Below, in pieces: positions 1 through 11,900 of a stretch of 64,000 bases of DNA. The stretch is taken from NCBI GenBank assembly GCA_019914945.1, contig CM034106.1, positions 12,462,501 through 12,526,500 on the forward strand, in the 5' to 3' direction. This stretch comes from Typha latifolia. Taxonomy: Eukaryota > Streptophyta > Magnoliopsida > Poales > Typhaceae. The translations under genes were made by a program, and so were the position numbers. The notes beneath the pieces were generated by a model. That model made no database searches. It saw only the letters and a list, made by a program, of their open reading frames with translations, and was not told where the DNA came from. Every line of letters starts with the position of its first letter. Position 1 is the stretch's first letter.

Positions 1-94
1 AAGAAAAAAAAAGAGAGTTATAAGTGGGCCAGGAGGTTGGATAGTCGTGATGTGCCAACCACGCTTCATATTGGAGGATCCGGATATCTTTTCT

Positions 95-145
95 GGATAA
101 TGTTAATATCCGATAACATTATGATATCCACGTGAATGACACGTG
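95..145 (+). promoter_or_regulatory. Light-responsive promoter elements of LIL3 (two G-boxes, GATAA motifs)
   Basis: Two perfect G-box cores CACGTG lie at 129-134 and 140-145, 11 bp apart. They are preceded by GGATAA (95-100) and GATAA (112-116), which resemble I-box elements. This G-box plus I-box grouping is known from light-regulated plant promoters bound by bZIP and PIF-type bHLH factors. It sits 77-127 bp upstream of the chosen LIL3 start, so part of it may be transcribed 5' UTR. Confidence 0.6.
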
Positions 146-221
146 CCCACATTGTCTCTTCTTCTCCCAACCTCATCTCCTCTTCACTTCTGAGGCCACC
201 AAAGCTCACCCCTTCATCTCC

Positions 222-1971
222 ATGGCCTCCTCCTTCTCCTCTCCTCTACCTACCTCTTTCTCCTCCTTATCCCCCAAAAACCATATCCTCCACAAGACCC
301 AACTCGCTCTTTTCCCCAAGAAGGCTTCCACTCTCTTCGTCACGAGGTCGTCGGATAGCGGAGGTGGGAGCGTGGCCTCTGTTGCTGTGGCAGATAATTT
401 GGAGGTGAAGGAGAAGAAAGCTGAGGTAAAGGAGGAATATTTAGGCTCCAATGGGGCTGCGGTGAAGGCGGAGGCGGCGGCGGCGGCTGTGGCTGCTTTT
501 AATGACCCGAGATGGGTCGAAGGGACGTGGGATCTAAAGCAGTTTAAGAAGGACGGGGTGACCAACTGGGATGCCGTCATCGATGCTGGTGAGGCACATT
601 AAATACTTTGTGTAAATTAGAAACTATTTCGTTGATGCACTTCACCTGTTTGATGAAATGTTAATCGATATAAATTTGGATTTTTATTGCATATGCATTC
701 ATCTGGCACATCGGTTTTGTTGCAAGTAAAATGGGTTGATCCTGCAGATTGATGCAATTTTTTTGCACTTAATCTTTTGGATTTATTTCAGCTATATGTG
801 GGGATATTGAGTTACTATTGTAGTTCTTCAGAATTTTATATTACGACAGATTGAGTGAGATATGAGCTCGGAGTTGTTGGATATAGACATTGGGATAGTT
901 ACTTTACTGATAGCATTTAGGCAATTTGTAGCATAACTTCTCCAAATTACTGATGTTTCATCAGTAACAGGTCACTGAAACAAGCTGTCAATCTTATTGC
1001 TTTTTATTAAATGCAAAAAATATATGACCAATATGGTGTGCTTCAGACTTCGTTTTGTGAGATTCTCTGTTCATGCTAATAGCTTACATAAATTGTACAT
1101 CTGTCTCATGATTATATCTTCTTTCCATTTAAGACTTAAATTGTGCCCCTTATGTTTGATGTTACTATCAAAAGGTAAGTGGGATGCTGCGAGTAAAGTG
1201 GTAAACTCTTGCAGTTGCAAGAGAGCTCTACTTTACTAATACTCTTTTCTTTAGAATATTTGAAACTAAATGTACCTTTCTTCCCTCCTCAGTCCTTTCT
1301 ATGCTCGTTCCCGCACAACTCTGAATTAATAGTAAGGAGATGGTACTTTATTGAAGACTGTTAAATTTTTTTGAAACTTGGTCTTTAGAATCATTCATAA
1401 CACATAAATATCAAATTCTCTTTGTGCAAAAAAAAAAACTCCAATTGACATTGTTAACATTATTTTCAGAGGCGAGGAGAAGGAAGTGGCTTGAAGATAA
1501 TCCTGAAGCATCAAGCAATGATGCACCTGTAACATTTGATACATCAGTGATCCCCTGGTGGGCATGGATCAAGAGGTTCCACCTGCCTGAAGCTGAGCTA
1601 CTAAATGGTTGGTTTTTGTAGTTCTTCTCTCACGTTTTAGATTGCCAACATCAGAAAGTTCAATCTATCACCTCCATAAATTGTAACCGTTGTGTGCCAT
1701 CCCTAAATTTGCAATTTCAGGCCGAGCTGCGATGATTGGATTTTTCATGGCTTATTTTGTTGATAGCTTGACGGGGGTAGGTATCGTTGATCAAATGGGG
1801 AACTTCTTCTGCAAAACCTTGCTCTTTATAGCTGTAGTTGGTGTTTTATCCATAAGGAAGAATGAAGATTTCGAAAATCTGAAGAAGCTTTTCGAGGAAA
1901 CAACCTTCTATGACAAGCAATGGCAAGCGACTTGGCAGGATGAGAAGAGCCCGAGTGATTCCAGTAAATAA
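222..1971 (+). CDS. LIL3: Light-harvesting-like protein 3 (LIL3), chloroplast
   Basis: Three exons join in frame (222-588, 1470-1607, 1721-1971) to give 251 aa. LIL3 is a thylakoid protein known to bind and stabilise geranylgeranyl reductase and protochlorophyllide oxidoreductase, so it supports chlorophyll and tocopherol phytyl supply. Seen here: a Ser-rich, basic N-terminus typical of a transit peptide, an acidic/Ala-rich linker, then the conserved [12 protein letters not shown] and [14 protein letters not shown] blocks. The LHC motif [12 protein letters not shown] spans residues 165-176, with Glu165, Asn168 and Arg170 in chlorophyll-ligand positions. A second hydrophobic helix lies at about 198-213. 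The start at 222 is preferred over an in-frame upstream ATG at 132 because it begins with a typical plastid-targeting MASSFSS. Exon junctions restore the family sequence at DAEARRRKW and LLNGRAAM. Confidence 0.95.
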
Positions 1972-2773
1972 GAATGAGGGTTTCATTCTGCTTCTTTTCC
2001 ATGCATTGTATCTTTGCTCATTTTTGTACTTTGGTCTTAACTTAGGGACAAATAGCAATGTTAATCTTCCTGTTCTCTGTTCTTTTTTCACTTGAAATGG
2101 GTAGAGACATGCAAGTATGCCCAAATTATTTTCTGAAATGCTATTAAAATCATCTTCCTCAAATAGTTTTATTTTTCTTGGTTGAACTCTAGCTAAAATT
2201 TGTATTTTATGATGTTCTGCAATTTCATTTATTTTATTTTATTTTATTTTATTTTGTGCCACATATTCCTTGGTTGTGTACTATTATTGCTTGTTTATCT
2301 GATGCTCTGAGTGTTGGAAGTGCTTTTCATTTTTTTTACTCTAAAATATGGGAATGTCTCAGCTTCTTTACTTAGCCTCTATTAATTTCATATCATTGTA
2401 ACTACTAGGTTGTTATACCATAAGATCTTATTAAAAAGATTTTAAGTAAAGAATAGGAAATGTATTGACTTTCCTATTCATATTATCATTTAAACTTGAA
2501 ACTCGAACAGGAAAGTCAATAAAATTCAAACCGGCAAATAAAATCTCAAGCGAGAGCGAGATAAAAGAAAGATTTGAATAGGATTCCCACGAGAGATATA
2601 AAGAAAGATCTCTACACGTGCCATAAGAAAGAGAGACCCGTTACTACTTAATCTCGGAATTATAGTGCGATTATGAATAATAATAATAATAAATAGCTTT
2701 CAACGCCCATCGTCCTTCGACTCCATAACCTTCTCTTTGCCGCCTCGCCTCGAGAGCTTCCTCTCAGTTCACC
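1972..2773. other. LIL3 3' UTR and intergenic region
   Basis: No coding signal is seen. It holds the presumed LIL3 3' UTR, an ATTTT pentanucleotide microsatellite at 2227-2255, AT-rich spacer and the presumed promoter and 5' UTR of the next gene. Confidence 0.6.
2227..2255. repeat. (ATTTT)n microsatellite
   Basis: Roughly six uninterrupted copies of an ATTTT unit follow the LIL3 gene. Confidence 0.9.
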
Positions 2774-3382
2774 ATGCCTCCAAGACCTACCCCTGACCAT
2801 CCTCCCTATGCTCTGGTAATCTCCTTTTCCAACTCTTTATTGATCTATTCGCACTAAAAAAAACTCTCTTTTTGTATCTTTAATACGTACGTAAAGTAAA
2901 CGTTATAAATATATCTTGCTCTTGATGACATGTTACATTGCCAGATGATCGGCGCCGCGATCCGATCGCTCGGCGAGGAAGGCGGCTCGACGGAGGCATC
3001 GATATCGGGTTACATTCGAGCCAACTACGACGGCCTGCCTTTCGGCCACGACAGGTTCCTCCCTTACTACCTCACCAAGCTGACGGCCATTGGTGAGTTC
3101 ACCGTCGGCGCACCGGGCCGGTATCTCCTACCGGCAGACGGTAGGAAAAGTGGGTCGTGGAGACATGAAGCGCACAAGGAAGAAGAAGCACAAAAGGTGA
3201 ACGACGGCAGCGCCGCCTCTGTCTCAACGGGTAAGCGGCGTCGAGGGCGGCCTCCCAAGATTAAGGCTAAAGAGGAGGATAGCATTGTTGAGCCCATGGC
3301 CATGGACGACTATGTACTCGCCGTGTCTGCTCCTGACGTACATGGTGACGATGCTTCTTCTAGTCTCAGGAAAACCACCTGA
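2774..3382 (+). CDS. Linker-histone-domain / AT-hook protein (HMGA-like), nuclear
   Basis: Two exons (2774-2815 and 2945-3382) give 159 aa. The N-terminal region, about residues 10-80, reads as a divergent H15 (histone H1/H5 globular) domain. It begins PPYALMIGAAIRSLGEEGG, continues with a Gly-Tyr-Ile-Arg helix and ends with GRYLLP. A single AT-hook, KRRRGRPPK, lies at residues 111-119, preceded by a charged E/K-rich linker. Plant HMGA/HMG-Y proteins combine this same domain with usually four AT-hooks, so this is a short form with one hook. The family binds AT-rich minor grooves in chromatin. The intron falls right after PPYAL, near the start of the H15 domain. The C-terminus is acidic and Ser-rich. 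Alternative: a divergent, small H1 variant. Confidence 0.8.
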
Positions 3383-5094
3383 AGGGGAATCAAAAGAAGA
3401 TGTTTTGTTTCTTCAAACATTAACATGGCGATTGCCTATGGCAATTAGGTATTTTGTGACTTGAAAAATATTGAGTCCATTGACTCACCCCCTGTGGTGT
3501 GGACTTTGTTAGCTGTATTTCTTTCTCATCAATATGTGCACAGGAGAAATAGGTTAGAAGGAAATTTCAGTCATTAACAGAGGGAAATATGAAAAATTCA
3601 TGCTATTAAGGATGTAGATATAAGATCTTACACAGTTAATTCAACCATCAGTTGTGTGTTCAAAAAAAATTTATGATTTCCAAGGATCAAGTCATAAAAT
3701 TTGAAATAGTTAATAGTATTATTAGGTGTAATGATAAGATTACAAGAAGTAACTCCCGTATAAATAGGCAATGCCCACTTTTCACGAAATAATAGATTAC
3801 AAGAATGACGAAAAGTGTGGCCTTCAACCTCTGAATTCTCTTCACAAGCTGCCGCTAGTCGATTATGCTCCCAAGCCCTAATCTTCGACTCCCTCTGTGT
3901 AACGAAAGAAGAGAAGACTGATTATATGATCTGCCCTTATTTTGGGAAAAATGACACAGAATAGAAAGCAACATCAGCTTAACGTTAACTTGCATCCAGG
4001 ATATATCACACTGGTCTTTATATTCAGTTCTACATGCGATCCTGTGGGACATCCATTATTCAACAATGGAAAAAAAGCAAAGACATCCAATAATTCAACA
4101 TTATATCCAATTACTCAACATTAGGGAAAAAAAAGCGAGGATATGCTCTTAGGATGCCCAAATAGAAAAAGAAGACCCTTCAAGCTGGAGGAAGGATATA
4201 TCACGTCACAGTGAGAGAAAGATGCATCTCTATATTGCATGCTGGTATATTGTTTCATGGAGAATATGTAAAGAGCAAATGATAAGCTAATTTGAATTTG
4301 TTCAGCAATGTACTCAAGCACTCTACACCAAAAGAGCTCCCAGGACAAAGTGAGAACAGATAGTAGTAAAACTTAATAATTTAAACAATTAAAAAAGATC
4401 AAACAATCCAACCAAAAATCAATAGTTCAATTCTACACTAATTCAACTGAAACCTCCAGAAATAATGTCTACATATTGCTCATTAAAATGCTATATATAG
4501 AAAAGTGATGATAGGAAAGGAGATCGGTGCTTATTTTATATGGAGCAAGCTATAATGTTATGGAAATACTTAAAGAAGTGAAGCAAAAAAAATAAAAGGG
4601 AAAGAAGTTTGATGCCTAAGAACAGAGGGCACTGTACAGATTGTTCTAAAATATTCAAAAAACTTTTCAGCTTAGAGGTCAAATATAAGGCAGATTCTTT
4701 TGATCTGCCAACATTACGTCCTTCATTCAGAAACATAAAGAATATATAATGATTAAAAGATCCACAAGAGTCCGCAAATAATTCAATCATCCAGAGCACT
4801 TGAGATCACATAAGAGAGAAAGGGGAGAGAAATAAAATACCAGCAAGATGAAACATGGATTAGCATTGTTGGTAATAGTTTGTCCTCTTCAACCTTCTTT
4901 CCTGCAATAACAAATAGTTGAACATTCATGCATTACTGAATTCACCGCTTACAACCTTAACTCATTCACCATTACTGTTAACCAAGCAAACAAAGCCAAG
5001 ATAACATGCATCACTACATAACTGGAAGAAGGAATTGGAGATTGGCAAAAAAGTACAAAAAACACTATGAATGCAATGTAGGGAATTATAAATA
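3383..5094. other. Intergenic region between convergent genes
   Basis: This AT-rich stretch separates the + strand AT-hook gene from the - strand MED31 gene, so both 3' UTRs end here. Only short unconserved open frames are present. A segment at 4841-4901 on the - strand is flanked by splice-like AG and GT and could be a non-coding 3' exon, but nothing confirms it. Confidence 0.5.
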
Positions 5095-6374
5095 TTACTT
5101 TCTCTTTCTACGATCTCCCATAGTGTTTCTCATGTCAGCCTTTGGGAGGTTAGAGCCTGGTGTTCCTACAAACTGCATGGGAGGCAGGGCTGGTGCACCA
5201 GTAGTAGCCATAGGTAGCAATTGTACAGGCGAAGGAGCAGAAGCAGGTACAGGTGCAGGTGGGGGCACAGGTTGTGCAGAAGATTCAGGAAGAGGGCGAG
5301 GTAGAATGTGCCTCAATCTGTTGTTTCTATAGTTTTTCCAAAAGAAGTACTGCTCACGATGAGCCAACTCCTGTCAACACATATTGCTGATTGTCAAATA
5401 TGAGAAAATGAGTTCCAAATAACCAAAAATGAGAACACAGGATTGAAGGAAAAAGAGCAACATAAACAACTGCCAAACCCTACTGCAGGCTAAGCAAATC
5501 CTTCTAAGGAAATTCCTAAAGAAGCAAACAGGATTGAAATTAACAACAAAACAAAAGCATTTGACAACTCAGTTCGGATATTTAGTAGTTAGATCAAGGT
5601 TATCTAATCATGATAATATACTGGAAATGTCACCTTGTTTCCTGGATGTGCCATTGCATTGCGGAAATTCGCATTCTGAAGAAGTTCAAGAAAGAAAAGA
5701 CAATGTGGGTACCTGAAAGCAACATTTATATATGCAATACTTATCAGTTACATGTGAGACTTACTCTTCATATAGTGGAAAATTCAATCAAACCAAGAAA
5801 CAACTCACATTATAAATTTTATGTACTCTGGTCTTTTCCAATATTGAAGGTACTTCAAGTACCCAATAAATGCCTCGTCTTCAAAGTAGCGATTTTGAGC
5901 AAGATCTGTGTAAAATGAAGCAGTACTAACATTTACCAGTGAAAGACTTATTGTGCTCGAAAGCGTCTTCAATCTCAAATAAATCATCTATTTCTATACA
6001 GTCGCAAAAGATACATATGGCTTTAATGTTTTTTTTTTCCTAGAGAAATCATCAAGAGAGAAAATAAAGCAGCAAGAAATGGCCTTTCTCATCAGGGAAC
6101 TCACAGTTTATGTAAGTCGGGTTAGCCAAGCACTGGACGAACTCCAACTCGAGGAGAAACCTCTGGCGGCCATCGTCGGGGTCCTTGTACGGGTTCTTCG
6201 GCCTGCGGTTCAAGGGAAACGAAAAAGAGAGAGAACCGAGAAATAAGAAGAAACTCAAACAAAGGAAACCATTTAATTTTCTTGAAACAAAGAAAGGGAT
6301 AAAATTTCTGGACGAAGGACTTGCGCTGATGGGGATTCGCTGGAGCGATCGGCGCTCTCTTTGCTGGTAGCCAT
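5095..6374 (-). CDS. MED31: Mediator of RNA polymerase II subunit 31 (MED31/SOH1)
   Basis: Five - strand exons (6374-6325, 6202-6105, 5905-5809, 5712-5634, 5370-5095) give 199 aa with all phases matching. MED31 is a small, highly conserved subunit of the Mediator middle module, bridging activators and RNA polymerase II. The core is nearly intact: DDGRQRFLLELEFVQCLANP, then YLAQNRYFEDEAFIGYLKYL, RPEYIKFIM, PHCLFFLELLQNANFRNAM and REQYFFWKNYRNNRLRHIL. It is followed by PRPLPE and a Pro/Ala-rich tail (about residues 140-185) ending in a basic RRKRK. The N-terminus, MATSKESADRSSESPSAPKN, is reached only if intron 1 uses a GC donor (exon end at 6325 followed by GCAAGT). That choice alone restores PKNPYKDPDD in frame. 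Confidence 0.95.
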
Positions 6375-7369
6375 CCCAAGTTAAGAGATTGGAGGGCACA
6401 AATGAGAGCCCAAACGCAAGAGACTGGGAGAGAGATCAAAAGCCCTTGTTTGCAAGTAAAGATTTATTTTTGGTCCATATTTGCTAATATGAAAGCAGAA
6501 TTAACTTGCAAATTAATTCTCCTATTTTAAATATACCGTATCGCCCTATCGGATAGGAGGCTTTTGTAATTTAATTATTTAATTTTTCCAATTTACGATA
6601 ATATACGGTAAAGTACATCGTATATATAAGTTATACATTATTTATTATAACAAAATATGTAATCACTATAAAAATTATATGCACAGTTTTATATACTACA
6701 TAAAATTATTAAAAATAATTAAATTACAAAAGCCCATACCAAGGGCATAACGCATAAGACGAACGATTTATAATAGATAGTTCATGGTCAAAAAGTAAGG
6801 ATATGATTTATTTTATTTTATTTTTTATTTTTATGTTCTTTTGTGTAGGGTGCCCATCTACATTTTCCAGTCTATAGATTACCCATTTATAAACGAAATT
6901 CCTGTGAATTCACTGGAATTATTGAAAGCAATATTATGCCACAAGAAGGTACCAGTGAACTAATCAAATTACGCCAAATAGCATGTGACATGGAAAACAT
7001 TGGTCTCCTGTCTCAACTTCAGATTTCTATCTGAAAAGAATTACATTTTAATGGTAATATTCAGCTGCAGTTCATTGTTTCTAGTGGCCTGTTATTACTC
7101 AAAAATTTCAGCATTCACCTTTAATTGGATTGTGATACATTGGGACCAAACATACTTCTCTAATTGATAACAAGACATAAGACACAAGTCGATAGGATAT
7201 CACATAGCTGCCCAAATTCATCAGCACGTTAAAGATTGCAGACTGATTGAATCATACTAGGAACACTTCTTTGTTCCCTTTCTTTTACTCTTTAATAGTA
7301 ACTCCAACGTTCTTTCAACTACCAGTTTGTTCCTATCCAAAGTCAGTCTGAGGTTTAATCGAGTATAGA
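6375..7369. other. Intergenic region between MED31 and the methyltransferase gene
   Basis: This holds the MED31 promoter side (6375 to about 6800, very AT-rich) and the presumed 3' UTR of the downstream end of the SpoU methyltransferase gene. No conserved coding potential was found. Confidence 0.5.
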
Positions 7370-8962
7370 TCATGGTTGCCTGCATCTTTGCTGCCGAGTA
7401 TACTCCCACAGTGCGATGGCACCACTTACATGAACATTTAGCGACCTTATAATCCCCAGTTGAGGAATCTCTACACAAGCATCCAGGACATGAATGATAT
7501 CTACAGGAATGCCCTCCTTCTCCTTCCCCAGGACCAGAACCTTGTAAAAGAAAGAAAAAGTCTATGTAAAGATCAAAGGGTTTTACTTTGTTTCACAAAT
7601 CAATACAGAAATGGGCACACAATTAATTGTTACAAACCGTTTTATGTGGAAATTTGTACTGGTCAAGGGATGTGCTATTTGCAGTCTGCTCCAGACCTAT
7701 GATGGAGTAACCCTCATGCCTCTTCTTCTCTAAGAAAACTTTAACGCTATTGACTGGAACCTCTATGATGGGTATCCATTTTTCAGCAGTCACACTGCAT
7801 AGGAGAAAGAACTGTTAGTAACACAACTATGCAAACATTTGCCTTTCACATATAAATGGGAAAAAAAGAGTAAAAGATAATCTTAATAGGGAGTTGTCAA
7901 TGTCTTGTTGACATCATTGCAAAGTTCTACAGTTGTTTTCATCAATTGCAATTTTTTAATTATGAATACCAACTAGTAATACTAGTTTCTGAAGTGACAG
8001 GTTCATAGATAACTAGATAGCAGTATAGCACACAAGTGAGTCATGACGAAGATTTTTATGGCAGCTTTAAAATGTATACAAAATGACCATTCGGACATGA
8101 ATCTTGAGAAAACATAGAAATATAAACCTTAAGATTATACTTTTAATCTTCAAAATTACCAACACATCTCAAAGGAAAAAAAAAGTAGGAAAGAATAATA
8201 TCGCCTCATTTAATGCAATAAAATTGACATTCTAAATGACAAAGGCTCCTGCTCATATCCAAAACATATAAAGATAGAACAGGCATGTGCAGGCCACCAT
8301 AGTTCAAGTTACCTGATGAGTTGGAATTGTTTGTCGTGAAGAATGCTTGCATCAGAAATGGCTAAACCGGATGCTTTAAAAACCTGATAAAATCAGTTCA
8401 TCAGAATCGATAAGGATATATTGATGGAATCTTAAGACAGTGAGTTGTCATTGTAATGAATAACCTCGCAAGTTCGTGCTAATCCAGCAAGATTAGGTAT
8501 ACGATCAAGCAATGAAGCGACAAGGATAAGCTGTTGTTGGCTTTGCTTTATCCTCTCTACAGCTTGACTTCTTAATTGCAAGACTGAGTTCAAAAGCTGA
8601 TCTTCCTTTTCCATTTCTGGTAATAGCATGAAGAATCCAAAGTTAAGACAAAGTATTGTAGACATAACTGCATAAGTCAGGGAATGTGTTATTCATGGTA
8701 TCCCACAAACAGCAAACCATTAAGCCATAAATAGGTAATGCAGAATATTCATGTTATAAAATAAATTCATCCATTTAAAAAAATTGGAAATGCAACACAA
8801 TCTTACAGGGGAATATTCATTAGGCTCTTTTAGATCCCAGCTACTATCCTCCAAATGGATTGAGTCTTTAAGTGTATTAGTGAATATTGGCAGACCATTC
8901 ATGGAAATCAATTATCAACCCTTTGAACTTCACATGGGATGCCTAGAAGGCTACAGCGCAGC

Positions 8963-8993
<31 letters not shown>

Positions 8994-11900
8994 CCCTAAA
9001 AAATACTTGGTTTTTGCACAGATAACCCTTAAAGTCATTATTTTTAGTTTTTTACATAGATACCTTGAAACACAACTAACCATTAAAATTCCGTCAAGTC
9101 AACTGTAAAAAGACAGAAAACTCACAAAAAAGTTAAATTATTAGGATTATTATTTGCATACATTCCTTTTATTTAAGTTTATCCATATATTTTCACCTTT
9201 TTAACTTCCAACAGTTAAAAATTAACTTGAAGGGCATTCATGAAAACACAATGGGTTTTAAAAGATATACATGCAAATACGAAATTAGAAGGTTTCTATG
9301 GAAATACGGAACTTTGGAGAAGTATATATGCCAAAAAACACCAAAAAATTTATGAGTTGCAAGACCTCCCATCTTTTATAGTTGTACTAGAACATGGTCT
9401 ATAAAGCTGACAGTTCCCTGATGGTTGCATAGAATGGCTCTTGCGCAAAACATAGTGTGTGCGCTTGACATCAGCTGAACTATACTGGAAGATACTGATT
9501 CTCCATCTAGATATTACAGAGCACGTTGCTTGTTATGTCTACAAATAGGATAGTGTATTTAATAAGTAATTTTTATTTATGAAGTTCCATATTTGCAACA
9601 AACGAGGAAGTTCAACAACACTAGGTGATTCATTAACTGTACATGTCTGGGATTTGAAAAGAGTGAAGCAACAAAAAGAAGATAGGACGAAGCTGCTTGA
9701 CCAGAATCAGGCACTGCCAGTATTGCTCATGAAAAACATAATTTACAACTAGGACCATAGATAATACTATAAGTGAAATGAACTTAGAAATTTTAGCTGC
9801 CTATGGTAAGGAAAGAACTGAAAGCAGGATAATGCTTCAGGAAGCAGAAAACATCTATGTTGTGAACATACTTACCTAAAAGCAATCTAGAGAAATCAGT
9901 ACAGCTTAGAATGCTGTCAGCATCATTGTCCATGGGTTGTTTTCGGTCCTTATGCAGTGTAATTTTCTTCTGAAAATCTAGAGAGTTATCTTTAGAAATT
10001 TGTAATGACTCAACTGTATTGGCATCAGTTGAATCGTGTTTGTCTTCATCTGGAACTGCTAGATTTTCACTTTTAATGGCCATGGCATCCCTTGCTACAG
10101 AACATCTTAACTCATCCCTCACATCCTGGAATTGCCAAAGTTTGAGATAGCAGCAATAAGAAGAAAAGATACACTAAGTCATAGCTTACATTTAAGAACT
10201 CAATCACTTGCTCCATAAGGGAAACCGGAACACATTCAAAGTCAGATCCCTGCATGGAAAGAGTTAAGATTGTTAATCCATCTATTTACAGACAGAGTGA
10301 ACATAATTCATGTCATAAGAATGCGCAAATGTTGAGAGAGTAACAATATTATAATTCAAAATTTTTATTAGAGAAAGCATCAAAGAAAATTAGTATTTTC
10401 AACCTCAACACGAGCACTAAATACTCCTACAGGAGTTGAAGATGTATTGGGATCAAAAAAATCCAGAAAACCTTCCATGGATGCCCTTAGCCTGAAAAGA
10501 AATGAGGCATGAGGTATTTCCCTATAAAGTGATAATGTCCAAATTTACAGATCTGTGATCCAGAAGGCAAAGTACAAAGGTGAAAAGTTGATTATTCATC
10601 AGTATGAGAAATGATACATGCCAAAAACTGCTTAAAGTAATCTAAGATTCTATACAGACGAAAAAGAGAGAATCAGGAAAAACTACTAAACATGTTGACT
10701 ATTTATTGCAATTTGAGAGAATACACCAATCAGTTTAGTAATTGTGGCAGTTATCACGGTAGTAAAATGAGATCGCATTGTCCTTCAATGGATGCCCTTG
10801 TCCTGTCATGATTATTTATAAACCCTAAAATACTGTCTGCTTGTCCTCCTCCTCATCACTGCCTCTGAAGCTCCTGCTCCTGCCTGTTATCTCCTGCTAT
10901 TCCTTCTCAATCTTCCTGCACTCCTTCCTTCTCCAACAAGGAAGTGCTGTGGGGACAACCCTTCATGTCAGTGTCAACACAGTGCCGAGCCAATGACACA
11001 TACCTTTCAGACGGTCCAATGACATGCACAGTGTTGGAGGCACTTAAATCCTTGGTACATAATAGAATAATGGTATTATGACCTCCTCTACCTAGTCAGC
11101 TAAATACAAACAGAACATTTAATAAGAAAATTTGTTTAAGTAGGCCTAACAACTGCTCTTCTCATCTTATAAGCCAGTACAGGCAAATAAGGTCATCATA
11201 ACATGGACTGCAGAAAACCTCCCACGGACTCAAGGTCATGTCAAGAGAACAAGTGTCTACAATGAAAAAGAAGCAAGTTCTCAATGCGAAATTAGACAAT
11301 ACCTCGCACAGTCAGTATTTTCTGTCAAATATGTCCTCAAATCTTCAAAGCACTTCCTCTCTAAGGGAGCAACTTCTGAAGTATGAAGTTTCAAGGCAGG
11401 ACGCAATTTGGATAGGACACAATGAACAAGTAACTGTAACATTAATGGTTGAGATCTTAAAGGAACACTGGATAGAATAGTTCAAAAAACTTTGAACTTA
11501 CCACTTGAAAACTAAATCTGTACCTGGGTGAAACCACGTAAACTGTGGTGATGTGAGGTTAAGAATGGAACTATTGGAGGAAGTAGCTCGTTCAAATGTC
11601 TTATCTGAACAGGCACTTCATTTGAGTGTAGGATTACATTTGCTGCTATAAACACATAAGAAGAAAGTGCCTGCATACAATGAAATTGCATTTAATTAAT
11701 ATACACAAATGGTAAGTCGGTCATACAGCCAAGCATTTACCTGTGATCGCATGCCATAATTGTGGAAAATAGGAATTAGCTGCTCTTCAGCCTGCAACAG
11801 TTTACAAAGATGTAAGGTGTTGTTTGCTTTGAGTTTAGAGACCCCCTGAACTGGTTCATGGACCCCTAAACTGTTTTAGTAATTAAATATCTTTTTATTT

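Noticed and set aside
9793..10122. The 109-codon - strand frame as a separate gene
   Set aside because: It is exon 31 of the methyltransferase gene plus intron read-through; phases fit the large gene on both sides.
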